Assembly (NCBI GenBank): GCA_907165275.2
Contig: OU015672.1
Coordinates: forward strand, 4,322,501 to 4,386,500
Reading direction: 5' to 3'
Length of the DNA stretch: 64,000 bases
From: Zygaena filipendulae
Taxonomy: Eukaryota; Arthropoda; Insecta; Lepidoptera; Zygaenidae
The translations under genes and the position numbers were made by a program. Shown one piece after another: positions 1 through 14,000 of the stretch; position 1 is the first letter of the stretch; every line of letters begins with the position of its first letter. The notes beneath the pieces were generated by a model that ran no database searches, was not told where the DNA came from, and saw only the letters and a program-made list of their open reading frames with translations.

Positions 1-2036
1 TTCTCCTTTTTGTTTACGCCGATGTGTGCTGTATGAATCTGACAGAAGAGTAATTGAAATTGAAAATTGAAATTGAAAAAACTTTATTTGACACAACACA
101 AAGATTTACAGCATACGTATACAACAACTAGACATAGTAACGCGATAAGTTGGAGTGGCTGCAAAATGTGTGTGCTTTACATATTCGCCAGGCGCACTAC
201 ACATATTCTTTGTACCATCTTTAAAGTGCTGAGGGATCCCAAATCACCGACTTACTTCAAAGAAAGTTTCAGATTGCTTTATGTCGGTCGTGAAGCTACG
301 TTAGGTAGTTAGGTAGTTCTTTGTTCTTCTGATCACGAAACACGTTTTTATCACATCACATGTGCACCTCTGATGGTATTTTTTCTCAGTTTAGTAAAAA
401 AATCGCTATTAACCATAACACTTCCCATTATTTTCCTATCACTTTATAGATACAAACCTACAAAATTTTAATTTAAAGTTGTTAATTCAGGTCAGATTCG
501 CTGGAACGTAAATTTTTCATTTTTACTTTTATCTGTTGTAGCTTCCATGTAGATTATTTTATGCATGAAAGTACAAGTTGAAAATAATGAAATACTAAAA
601 AAACTTTGATTTTACAGAGAATCGTACTCAAAAACCGCTATACTTACCTAAGCTCTATCGTTTTCGACACCACATTTTTTTTAAATATGAAAAACATAAA
701 ACTAAAAAGCTAAAAATAACAAAATACCGAATTAATCCATCAGACAAAAATACATATTTTCATTAAAATAAATAAAAATACATAAAATCGATATTTTGTT
801 ATTTTTAGCTTTTTAGTTTTGTGTTGTTGGAAGTCGGTTTTAATTTTTTTGTTAAAATTTTGTTTATTTCTTGCTTTCAAGTGAGTCCGTTTGTAAATTT
901 ATCTAAGTTACAATAGCCTAATGTCAATTGCTCATCGCCTTTTACAAAATACTGCTTTTACCGACGGGACGACAGGGACGTTGATTGTTGAGGAGTTCTC
1001 CTGGTACGTCATCATCAGTTCCACTTTACCATATACATTGTGACGAGCATAAATTATTTAGGAACCATATTAAAGTTAACGAATCGGAATTCGTGAAATA
1101 CCTTTTATTGAGTAGTTCCGATGATCATCTGTGGTCTTCATCATCAGTTTCACTTCTTCAAATTTTGCTTTCCAAAAGCAAATAAACGATTTACTATAAA
1201 AAATACAAAAATCGCTATAGGTGTGTCTGTATTTTTTGAAGAGTTCTCTTGATTTCTCCATGATTCCATCATCAGGTTCTCGATTTGGTGACAATGGGAC
1301 CAACTTGGGAGTATACCCTTTCAAACAACAAAATAAATTTTCTAAATCGGTCCAATCGAAACCCGTGAAATACGTATTATTGTTGAGTAGCTCCGATGAA
1401 CACTTGTGGTCTTCATGATCAGTTCCACTTCTTCAAATTTTGCTTTTCGAAAGCAAATGAACGATTTACTATAAAATATACCCAAATCGCTATAGGTGTG
1501 CCTATTATTTTTGAAGAGTTCCCACGATTTCCCCAAGATCTTTTGAGGATAATAAAGATTCTTAAACCATAAGATCCCATCATCAGATCCCACTTGGTGG
1601 CAATAGGACCTAATTGGGAGTATACGCTTTCAAACAAAAAATGAATTTTCGAAATCGTTCCAACCCTAGCTTCGAGTAATATAAAAAAAAAAACATACAG
1701 CCGAATGCGTAACCTCCTCCTTTTTGGAAGTCGGTTAAAAAATCGCGAAACATACACACAGATAATATAATACATACATAAGCTCAATTCAGATGCTCTC
1801 AATATGAAGCACTTAAATTTTATTAATGGACTTTTTTGTCTATCCTGTTAATTCAAAAAATTTCATGGTGCAACCAAATTGCCCCTCCCTCAACCAAATC
1901 CTGGATCCGCCCCTGATATCATCACATTCAGTCTCAGCATAAACAAAATGTTTGAACTGCCTCGTCTGTCCATGCTTTACGCGTTCAAATCCACACAAAG
2001 TATTGTGCAAACAGTGAAGTGTTTGTTATGCTTTAG
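1..2036. other. Gene-poor left flank, interspersed repeats
   Basis: No exon that I can support. The stretch is AT-rich and repetitive. Near 57-110 there is a GAAATTGAAA run followed by a TTTATTTG box that recurs near 5290. From about 920 to 1740 there is an interspersed repeat (listed separately). Earlier RNF123 exons should lie upstream of 2037, but none could be recognised here, so they may be off the window. Confidence 0.6.
920..1740 (-). repeat. Interspersed repeat with internal 275-bp tandem duplication
   Basis: This block matches, in reverse orientation, the stretch 53680-54145. Shared landmarks are the GGTTGGACCGATTTC-type start, the 'gggtatactcccaatt' box, the 'cgctataggtgtg' box and an ACGATTTACTATAAA box. 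That last box occurs twice here (about 1186 and 1461), so a unit of about 275 bp is tandemly duplicated with divergence. The end near 1700-1740 reads, on the minus strand, AACCGACTTCCAAAAAGGAG, a motif I associate with common lepidopteran repeats. Short open frames inside it are not genes. The class (SINE, LINE tail or other) is not determined. Confidence 0.65.
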
Positions 2037-5000
2037 ACGTCGGAGCCGACAGACGACAGGCCCGGGCGTATAGGACCCAGGATAGTCGTGTTTGACGCAT
2101 CAACAGGTAACAGTTTCAAAAAGCTATACGCTATATTATTTCTGATATGTACCTATACTAACAGACTATAATCATATCAGAAATTCCTCGAGGTAGTAAC
2201 TAATTATTATATGCTTAGTCTGCACACTGTGCAAGAATCGAAAAACACGACTAATTAAGGGATTCCTATTTTAAATATCTAACTAGCTGTGCCCCGCGGT
2301 TTCACCGGCGTGAGTTTCGAAATTTTGAAATTACAAACACACTTCAATTTCATTTATATGTCTTGCTAGATGCTTACATATTTATCAACGTATAAGTGAG
2401 CTTTAAGTCCCTGGAGCTGTTTGCTTTGGTCACATGGTGACCGGTGAGAGGAAAAAAATTCTATACATTTGCGCAAAGAAGAAAATCTCTCTAAGAATCT
2501 TCAAAAGTATATTATATATACCTGTTTTGCGTTCTATTTGAAGCACCAGTTCTGCTGGTGATAAACCTATTCAATTTACTGTTTTCTTTTTAAATCTCGC
2601 GACAGGAACTGGACGTCTTGTCTTAGTGGGAGACGAACGAGTAAGTGTTCAGGGCTTATCCAGTTTTGCGACAATCAGAGCAACCGCTTGCATTTACTCT
2701 GGAAAATGGATGTACGAAGTGCAGCTCGGCACCAAAGGGATTATGCAGGTAATTAATTGCTAAACACATGGTTTCAACTTTAAAATAAAACATTTTAGAT
2801 ATTTTAGGGCACCGTGCTGGTACTTCTTGCTGATCAGATCTAAAACTACCTCCAACATAATCGGAGCCTATTCCTACACTAAAGCACTCATTCCAGTTGT
2901 CGCTGGTATGCCGCTCACTTATTTATGCCTTTCCAGATTGGCTGGTGCACCGCGTCTTGTGTCTTCTCTATGGACACAGGTGTGGGAGACACGGCCCATT
3001 CTTACGCATATGATGGCGGCAGAGTCAGAAGATGGAATGTTGCCACTTCTCCATACGGACAGGCCTGGCTGCCCGGGGATGTCATCAGCTCCTGCTTGGA
3101 TTTAGATAAAGGGACTTTAGAATATTACAGGTGCTCTGTTTTAAACAAACAAAAAAACTTAATCGAACTCAATTAAATCAATAGCCTATATAATTATGTA
3201 GAATCCTCTACCCCATATTATCTTACCTAGTCATAGTTATCATTTTAAGGAATGGTGTGTCTTTGGGTGTGGCCTTCGACAAAGTCTCTCATGGCACTGG
3301 TATCGCATACTTTCCAGCTGTTTCGTTGGCTATGCAAGAGCATTTGTACGCTAACTTTGGACATGTTCCATATGTGTAAGTTGTCAAAATATATTTCACG
3401 TTACGTTGATATAAACATTTTGAGTAGGTACCTAACCTTAGATCTAGGGTTTAGAATGTTTTTTTTTTATTAATTACGTTGCTGGTCTACAGACTGTGAC
3501 AATGACCGATGACGTCTCAAACTCGCAATTGATAATAATATCCTCGTATATAATAATCCCACCAAAAACATTTTCATGTAAAATGATGCTAAGACGATTC
3601 CATATGACGGGCACTGTCAAAAAGTTATCAGATCTCATGTAGAGCCAAGCTTATAACTCTACACACGCTAACTCTACAAGGCCTAACTTCTCAAACTCTA
3701 CACCTTAGTCATAATATGTGGCTTGGCCATTTCGCTCCATTCACATGAACGTAAGGTGAAAAATGTACCCACTGTTAATTACTTTTGTGTTATACAAAGG
3801 TTCTTGCAGTAAAAAACGACCAAGCCACATATTCTGACTAAGCTGTAGAGTTTGAGAAGTTGGGCCTTGTAGAGTTAGGATGTGTGACTTATTGACAGTG
3901 CCCGTCATATGGACTCGTCTTAGCATCATTTTACATTAAAATGTTTTTGGTGGGATTTCATTTCTTTCTGTAAGTCAAAATTGCGAAATTCTCATACAAA
4001 CTTCCATCCCCTAGTTTAAGGGGTTGGGGGATAAAAGTTACAAATTTTATAATTTTTTTGTTGTTTTTGTACAAATAATAGCTTACATGTCAAATTTCAG
4101 CTTTATAGGACATTAGGAAATACCCTAAGTATTTTGATGATCATCAGTGCGTCAGTGACGAAATCAGGGTTTTTAGATACCAATAAAATGTAATGTAAAG
4201 TATAAGAGCTATGTAATTAAAACTTTATATGTTTGATAAGTCCGCTATTGAAAACATATCCCGAGAATTTCATTTATTTGGTATAATCCAAAACCAAGTT
4301 ATAAGGGTTCAAAAAAACAACGAAGCGCTTCGAGAACAGATAGGTAGTGCTCCCGCTTCGCTTGGCTCGTCTTGGCGAGGGCACTACCGTGCCCCCAGAC
4401 CCTCAAGTCGTCCTCGGCCACTTGTAGAATATTAAATATATAATTAATTCAATTATGGTAATATTATTTATTTATTTTTCAGCTTCGCAGTAGAAGGTTA
4501 CGCACCTTTACAAGCAGCCCCCGTACGTGAATGCATGCGAGCTTCAATCCTTTTTAAATCGCTAGACGCTTTGCTTGACGAAATGTCTCGCTTATCTGAC
4601 TTGAAAGTAGACCAATCCGGTCCTGTTACAGCTAAAAGTAGTAAGGTGATTTCATTATAGTGTCTATTAAGTATTTTTCAATTAACAAGTAACACTTATG
4701 TTGCATCTCAATTCCGGCAGCACAAACATCTATTTATTATTTATTTACTGGCACAACAACCGCGTAGCACTCTGGTATTATATTAGGTATTTAGTTCTAT
4801 GATAAAGTTTACTTCTTACTTATTTTATTTCCCACCTAATTTTGTATCAATATGTCCTTTGCATTAGGCAAAGTCAGAGTGTTCCAAAGCTCCTGAAGAT
4901 GAGGTGGCTGTACGGATCCACAGCTCGGGCTCTGTATACAGCCCGCGGCCGTCACCACACGCGATGTTAGACGCACAGAGCACGGAGATCAAAAAAATGT

Positions 5001-8000
5001 CCAGAAAGGTAATTCTTGAAGCCATCATCATCTTATTCGCTGATTGACATCTGCTGCCATACTGAATCCACACCCAAAGATTTCCACGACCAGCAATACT
5101 GTGCATCCTCTCCATCATCTTCTCCAGGCTCCAGCTGGTTTCAGTGATCTACAAACTCACTCACGCACTGATTTATCACCATAGTAGTATCAATTTCACC
5201 ACTCGTTCATCGAAATATTAATGTAATCTTTAAGAACCCTACTATAAGACGTAGTCTAAAGACTCTTAAGCCTCTGATCCTCGACCATATTGAAATTGAA
5301 AAACCTTTATTTGTCACGCTCACGACACACATAAAAGTCATAAAACCTTAAAATATTACAACGCAAGTGAAAAAAGTAATTAACATTGAGGGCCCCTCAC
5401 CCTACCTTCCATGTGCCTACATCGCGGCTAAAATGCTTATCTTTTATTTCAGGCATTCCTCATGTCTCTTGCTAGGCTGGTGGTCGTGGAATTGGGTACA
5501 GTGCTCCGGATGTCTTACGTTGTAGTTGCGGAACTATTACCTAGGATACGAGGTGCACTCGGTCTGACCAGCAGAGCCTTACACATGGATCAACACGCCA
5601 TCGACTTCTTCACTAAGACCCGGGAAGAAAACTTTGTTAGTATTTAGGTACCTAATAAATGTAGAAAAGTATGTATCCATAATTTCAGTTGTTATCAATA
5701 TTTTTCTTAACTGTATCTTTGCCAGGTAGGTTTGTCAAAGAAGTTTCTAGCGCAACCACATCCCAGACTGTGCACACTGCTAGATTTGCTATGGACATTC
5801 TTGGACGAGGCGGCCCTCTGCGATGTACTGGAACACTGCATTGTCAGGGAGTGCTTGCTCTACGATCTGGTGTCACCGGTTAGTTGACTTTGAGACCTTT
5901 CTTGGTTGGTACCTATATTTTTTCGCATCCTTGAGGTATTTGGACCTCCATTTAGTATGATTCTTACTGCCTACCCCTTAGGGATACAGGCGTGGGGTTA
6001 CATGGAATCCAATACGATATATCACACAAAATAATTGCGTTCTTGTATAGGACATGAATTTCACGCAGCAGTTGGAGGGTGTGTATGTTTTGTGCGGGCT
6101 GATGCAACATCGCGAGACCAGGCATCACCTCGTTAAATACGTGTTTTTCAATAAAATTACGTAAGTAATTAGTCGAATGGTATTAGTAACGAGAGCTGTC
6201 TTGTCCGCCATTGAAAGGCAAGTAATTTCATAAAATTCTCGATCACGTGCTCATAAATGATGGATGCTAAATTCTGTATGAAAAAGGTTTCCGGTAAACT
6301 GTAGGTTAATCGCAGAAATAGTCTTGGCTTCGAAAATACCGGCATTTCTGCTGCTCTTCTTAAAATTTTCTTAGGTAGGTAATCATATTTCAGATTCGAT
6401 AACTTCCTAAACGTCAAATGTCCGGATGACAGTGTGTTACGCACAGTGATACGAAAGCCGTGGTGGCAGCGACCCACATCTGTAAAAGGAGAGACAGATC
6501 CAAGGATAGCTGGTAATAAGATTTTGCTGATTGAAAATCTGCACTGTTGGTCTTTGCGAGTGGGAAGCACTTGCAAAGGTCGCTCCACTCTTCACTTCGC
6601 GCTTCGCTCAACTGTTGAGCGTTCTCACGTAAATAAAACGAGTAAAGAAAAACAGTTATACATAAATTAAAATCGTTAAAATGCTTGTTGTTTTAAATTT
6701 GTTGTAGCTACTAAAGTAGTTATATATACATACGTATATGAAATTACATGTTATGAGTTTTACTGACTGATTCATCAACAAACAGCCCAAACTTACAGTA
6801 AGTTTAGAAACTTGAAATATTACGTGGGGCCTTCTTTTTTATATTCGGCAAGGATTTTTGGTAATTCAAGGACTGGAAATCTTTTCTGGAAGAAGGTAAA
6901 TTTTGTAATGAAGAGGAGAAAAATTGTGACTTCGTGAAACATTTATGCTCTTTTTATCAAATAAAGAAATATGTGTTTGCAAATAAATTTTGGGAAGGGG
7001 AAAACATAGTAGGTAATACGCTGTGGTAATACGTAATAAATAATATATTACAAGAATTGTTGCTAATTTTTACAGAAATGACTGAGAAGGGAACAATAAA
7101 ACGATCGTCATTCGCACCGAGTGTTATTGGTAAATCATCATCTCTGAAATTAATTAAAATCTCAAATTGCATTCGAAGCATGTTCAGTTTTTTGTTTGTT
7201 TCAACTTTTAAAATGATGATCAAACAATTTGATCTGTATGTAGGAAATATACTTAGGTGTTTAATTTTTTTATACTTACTTAGATATTATCTATTTTTAA
7301 AGTAAATATCAATCCATTTTCAGATAAGATCTCCAAGTTAATGCCAAGCGAACAAGACGACACAAAATTAGAAAACGACTATAGAGATGATTGTAATAAA
7401 ATCACTAAAGCTATAGAGCCGCTCGAACAGATACAGGTATAAAGAGTAAATCCATCGCACTTCGGTTTTCTGACAAGCCGTGCTCGGGGGAGAGTGATTA
7501 AGAGTATTGAATCAGCACCGAAATAATGCATTCATTGGTAATTAAAAAAACTTTGATGGGTAGGAGGACTGATATTATGAAGTTATAAGGGTTCCATTTT
7601 TGCATTTTCCTAAAGGACTCCACCTGCCCCTTTGATTCTTAGATTTGATAGATAAGCTGAAGCTTTTAAAACATTTAATAGAAGAAAAAAGTTTGAAAGC
7701 AGTCTGTATGCTTGCTAAGCGGCTTATGAACAGCAAAAAATGTGTCAGAGTTTGATGTTAATTAATTTGTCGGCAGTTACAATTTCTTCTAACCCTACTG
7801 GACAACACTGATGGCACGAATATGGTGCCATCCACAAGGAAGATATTTATGGAGAAGTTTCGCAGATATATCATGGACAACTGCATTTTAGACATGGTAT
7901 ATACGATCTATTAATTAATGTACACAATCACACTTGTCAATTTCTTTATAAATCAGATTTTTTACGTGATTTCATACATAGAAAGCACAAAGAGTTAAAC

Positions 8001-11000
8001 TGCAGAATTATTACTTTTTAACACTTATCAGACATTATAGTAGTGCTGATCCATGATTTTATGCTAAAGTCTTCAAAAAGATTATAGACGAGAACGACAG
8101 TCTCGTGTCCCGTGGTCGATTGGTCCAAGATTCCACGGTATAAAGTTAAATGAATTAACTACATTTGAACAAATGATGCGAAATCCTTACCTACTGTTAC
8201 AAATCCGAATGTGAGTTTATCTGTTTGTTTTTTGTTACGCTTTCACGCCTTGATTGCTCGATCGTTTGTCATGAAATCTTGCGCAGGAAACAGTCAGTCT
8301 AAATGGACATAGATAAGCAATATTGTGTTAACCCACACTAGAGAAATTTTGAGTAAATCGTGTTTTAAAAGTAGAAGTGCCGTTTTGTGTCAACATTTTT
8401 TATGTTCAATATTTAGTTACATATTTAAGCAATGTAGTAAGGTAAACACATAATTAAAAAACGTTCCTTAACTCAGAATAAATCGTTCTGAATCAATAAC
8501 TTAATTTTGTGGGTTAACATATTATTGCTTATCTGCGTCCAAATATAAGTTCGATATTCCTAATAAAAAGCGTCAGGAGCACATATTCCAGCGGCTGTTC
8601 AACATCTCGCGCAACTCCCCCGCTATCTCGTGGTGTTGTCATGCTCGCCTTCTCGCCGCCGTCATGGAGCTGTGGAGTGAGAACCCTTTGGGCAACACCT
8701 CCAACAGGTCGGTCGGATTATAATCTTATTTCAACAAAAATAACGTTCAAAGTGTCCACCTGGTTTCTATACTCCACCTGGTAGCCTAGAAGAGATCGCT
8801 TCATGTGATAAGATAAGGCCGCCCTTTGGACCTTAAAACTTTCTGTTTCTATTAGTTTTTAGTTAAATAGGTATCTATTTCTACTGATTGTGGTACTCAA
8901 TAAAGTATTTTGACCACACAAATAACTAATTAACTCGTTTTCAGCAATATGCCTCCATATTTACCAGCGAGGACGTTCATAGATGGTGAACTGGATTTCT
9001 ACAATGTCGACCGGCTAGGTGGCGTGTTGCCATTCCTGGTCAGGACGTTACGGTATGATGCTAATAAGAGAATAGACGGACAATACAAAAGTTTACTATG
9101 CAATCCACGTCAGTCAATTTTTGCGGGGGAAATGATCAAAATAAAACCAATCACATCGTTGCGACGCAATCAAATACCAGTCACCACAAAGTGCTGATCT
9201 GTAAGGTACCCAACATACAACGATCAGCGTCGCAAAAACTTCCTAAAAAAAGAACTACAAAACTAAGATTGGTGCTTAAAGTACCAATTTGTATTTTCAA
9301 CCAATTTTTGTGACAAATGGCTTCGATGTCACTTTTTGAAATGATATAAAATATATCATTTGGAATGTTTAGAACCGGGAACCTGGGTAAAAAGTAAAAA
9401 TACATCGAAGGCAAGCATGTTCAGCTGTTTGAAGATTATTTCATTTCTAGTAGATGAATGGTTGTGTGCATTATATTCCGAAGGGTTGATCTAGTCGAAA
9501 TTTGGTATTCCGTTATTTTAATGATATTTTAATAAAAAGTAGTAACCTTGTACTGCCGAAGTTTTTAAAAATGTTATGTATAATTATTTACCTATTTATT
9601 TTGTTTCCCAGACAGGATCTCGTCACAGTGTTGGGTGAAGACAATCCCTTCATACAAAGCTTTGAGCCCAATTATAACAGATCCGGGGGCATTGATACGG
9701 GTAAGAATTGATAAAGATAATATGGATGTTGACGACTTTTAGAAAATAAAACAAAAGACACGAATTGTTTGCTTTTTCAAATTAATGAAAATATACATAG
9801 AAAACACATTAAAGTTTAGGGTGGGGGCTCGTAAGATAGGTATAAGTCCCCATATCAACTGCACCGGGTTGTGACGTCACGCGAAATTTCAACTCAATGT
9901 ATCGCCGTTATTTTTTTGTTTACGTGAAAAAAGAAAAATACGTGACCAATACGTTTTATTAATCTACAAGACCGACTAGAAAACAAATTTGTCGACTAGC
10001 CCCGTTTAGTTAAAACTTTCAATCACTTTCAGATGAATCACCTGTTTCTAATGATTTCTTCTGCGTAAATTTCGAGTTTTGTTCAGAAATTTGGGAATAA
10101 AAGTATCCTATGTGGTAATTCAAGGTATAAGTAAATAGCGTTCCAAATTTCATCTAAATTCGTCCAGCTATTTATTTCAGCGGGGTGGTGTAACAAACAA
10201 AGTACAATTTCCTACTCTATAATATAAATAATTGAAAATTACTCTCTCCATTGCAGAAGGTTCTAGTTTTTTCTTTAACTCAAGTTTATAAAATTATTAT
10301 TATTATCACTAACATCTTCTCTTGAATATATCTATGCTTTTTCTTTCAAATCCGGTTAAGACCTATAAAATATCTCGAGTTTATCGAGGATACTTTATAG
10401 GTAGTTTCATTTTACAACACACTTTATGGAGTAATATAATAATATTATTTTTAGGTAAGCCTTCTTCAATTTCCAAATAAATTATAAAACAGACAAAAAT
10501 GATAAACTCTTGATATAACGACACTTCTCGACGAACGACGATGCGACGGAATGACTTGCACACAGCGACTACTTCCGTAGTTCCGTCTCACGCGCCGACC
10601 GCTGTCATGGCGCTGCCGTAGTGTTGCCGCTCTCCAAGCCGAGTCTCCCAACACGGCCTCTCCTGACACCCTGACGTCCTCGTCAGGATCAATCTAATCT
10701 GATAAGGTCTTATCAGACTCGTCTCGCACATCCAGTACATGTAACAGATCGGTTAACAAGGGTCTCCAGACTGCATCCAATTTCGTCATAGCGATGCAAC
10801 AAAATTTAAACAACATTCGCAGATACAACAAAAGTGACAAGGTTTTAGGTACACAGTTAGGTTAGTTTCAGTTATATTCATCCAAATTAATATTCGTCAC
10901 ACGAATTACCAACACCAAAATAAACCCAAGATCTACGTCTACATCCACAACCACATGCAAAATAATCAACACTGAGCCGCACTGTGAGAGTCTCTTCGTT

Positions 11001-14000
11001 GCACGGTCGCACACTCTCACAGTCGCACTCAGCGACTCTTCGGCATAGGCCATTACCGAAAAGCTTTCACACACTGGGTAGTGATCAGGTACCACAGCGA
11101 CTCTTCGCATAACGAAAAGGTTTCAACCCCGGCAGGGATCCGGTGCCCAGTAACACTTCGCTCAACGAAGAATTCCACAACCATCAGCATCATCTTCATC
11201 CTCATCATCATCTCTATCCTCATCTTCATCGTCATCACCATCGAACGTAGCGACCCACTCGTAGGTTGGCTTCAAGATGACCTCAGTGCCATACAGTCAA
11301 AATGCAAAACAGTGCGGTGACGGTGACGCTTCGCCGACACAGACGCAACGGCGTGCTGTGACGCGATCTGTACAGCGACGATGAACGGTGGCGCGGTAAT
11401 GTCGCCCACAAGACACAACACACAGCCTCAACTTGTACCAGCGCACTATAGCGTAGTGGTGCAGCAGCACGTCCGTGGCAGTACGGGCGTGTGCATACTG
11501 GAGTCCCACGTCGAACTTCTTTCAGACACTAATTGGTTCAAGCATTCGGTTCAGATATCCATCCTAAGAGTAAACTGCAAGTCGTAGAACTGACAATTGC
11601 ATAACTTTAGTAAGCTAAAGTAATTTCACAAGTTCTTCGATCTTTCTTGAGCTCGGCCTAACCTGACCATTTCTCATAAAGTATTCAAGTATTTATTGTT
11701 TACTAAGTGTACATAGCACAACAGAGTCTTATACATTGTTACAGTGAGCTTAAGACTTAGCTATCTTTTACAGGTGTTCCAAAAATATTAGGACGCACTA
11801 GTAATTAAATTACTAGGCATCTACATAAATACATTTCAGTTCAACTACAACATTACATTACTCAGATTAATGTTTTTAAATACATCAGATGAACATTAAG
11901 CTTAACACTAAGAAGAATAGAGGCTTAACATCAGATTTACATCTAGATATCGGATTCACGTTTCAGGTTACATAAAATTAACATTAAATTCACATCTAGA
12001 TATCAGATTCACGTTTCAGGTTACATAAACTTAACATTAAATTCACATCTAGATATCAGATTCACATTTCAGATTACATAAACTTAACATGTAATTCATC
12101 ACAAATTATTTCATCACAAGAGTTAAGTTCAGACAAAATATCAGTATCAGTCATCAAAATATTCCTTCAATGAATAAAAACATAAGTTGCAAATTATTAT
12201 TAGGATGAGCTTAATTAGCTCATATCTGCTCCTTTTTTCAATAAAATGCTTAGGTACAAGAAGTATAGGAGACACAAACTTGATAATTTCCATGCTACCT
12301 ACATATCATGGATGTTCGCATACCATTAAAAGCAACACTCGTGTGTACGCAGCTTTATAAATCTGTGATGAAATTTATTCAAAAGAAAATATCACACAAC
12401 ATTCAAGACAACAATATACAGGTAGGTACATACAGATTACAGACAGACAATAAGTCTACTATAGGCACAAATATTCATTTCATGTTTATTAGAAATACAA
12501 TTGTTAAGATGTAATTTATCCATTCAATGTCTTGTTTTCATCTTTTTTTTTTTACTTTGGTAGCTTACTCTTTGAGTTACATAAGTGATACTCTTCCTTC
12601 GGGTAACTTACAATGCAACATAAGTATTTAGTTAACTTTGACCAAATCATTCAGTGTAATGTGAAATTAATGGAATTTTGCATCGGCAGTCAACACCGAT
12701 AGACCAGTGTGATTGTAGGTATCTAGTAAGTAATGGATACGTCTTACTCAATAGGCGGCGATCATTAGCTCTTAAAGGCATATCCAGCACCTCAAACGCA
12801 GTATTGTCACCGTGGGACATGGTGATCTGCTCTGAGTCAGCTCCCAGGCAACTCCATCACAGTGGCGCCAGACTGTCGCGCGCCAAGCAACGCGCCGCGT
12901 GGCGCTCCGCTAGCCCCGACACGGAGCAACGGCAACGTTGTCGCAATTCAGTGACGCGGCGGCGCCTGCACTCGTGGCGCACGCACTCAATGTTTGCATC
13001 AACGTTTAAACTCCTGGAGAAACACATTTAACCGGCAGAAAGGGATCGAGAAAGTAGCTTAGTACCTACTTATTTACATAGACACAGAAAACGAATGACA
13101 ACAATAGGTATTGCTGCGATTACATCGTACAAGACGTTCGATCGCGCGAACTTCGTTGACGTTGTCGCAATCTTTTAACTCGACAAAGGTACTTCAAAAC
13201 ATAATAAGAATCACACAATCAAACAGAAAATAGACACGAAGAACTATTTTTAAATAATTTTAATCACACTTGAAACTTACCAATAAAAATGACAAACCAT
13301 AAGTAACGGGTAGTTACACAAATATTAAATTGTCATGTCAGAATGCCAATACTTGTGGTCCGTGAGACAATCCCAATTCTGATTTTAGGTAAGCCTTCTT
13401 CAATTTCCAAATAAATTATAAAACAGACAAAAATGATAAACTCTTGATATAACGACACTTCTCGACGAACGACGATGCGACGGAATGACTTGCACACAGC
13501 GACTACTTCCGTAGTTCCGTCTCACGCGCCGACCGCTGTCATGGCGCTGCCGTAGTGTTGCCGCTCTCCAAGCCGAGTCTCCCAACATTATCTATTTCGG
13601 CAAATACCAGCTTCGTGGTTTTATAGCAGACGGCAATGTGACTCTTTTATTTATATTATGTTCTAAGTGAAAAGTGTAACAAGTTAAATACATAGATACT
13701 TGACACTTGACAGTCTTAATAAGTGTGAGTGTCTATTGGAGTGAAACTCTTGAGAAGATATCTACCTACTGAGTTCTTTAACTAACTAAGGGACTGGAAA
13801 CTAAAAATAAAATAGAGATATTTTCATTACATACATACGTAGATACGTAGATTTGTAGCGGTACGAAATTAGGTACCTAAGTTCTCGTGTATAAAACTCT
13901 ACGTAGGCTGAAAGCCGTTCTATGATTGTTAATTTAAATTTTCTTTTTAGGTGTGAGTGACATGACAGCCGGATCACCAGGCCTGGCCACTCTCCCACAG

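Noticed and set aside
1419..1802. 127-residue open frame on the minus strand
   Set aside because: Lies within the dispersed repeat at 920-1740 and has no recognisable domain.
6169..6588. 139-residue open frame on the minus strand
   Set aside because: Overlaps RNF123 exon 10 in antisense; no recognisable domain.
11053..11320. Met-rich or Ile-rich short frames over a CATCATCTTCATC run
   Set aside because: Simple-sequence composition inside the LTR element; no gag or pol similarity.
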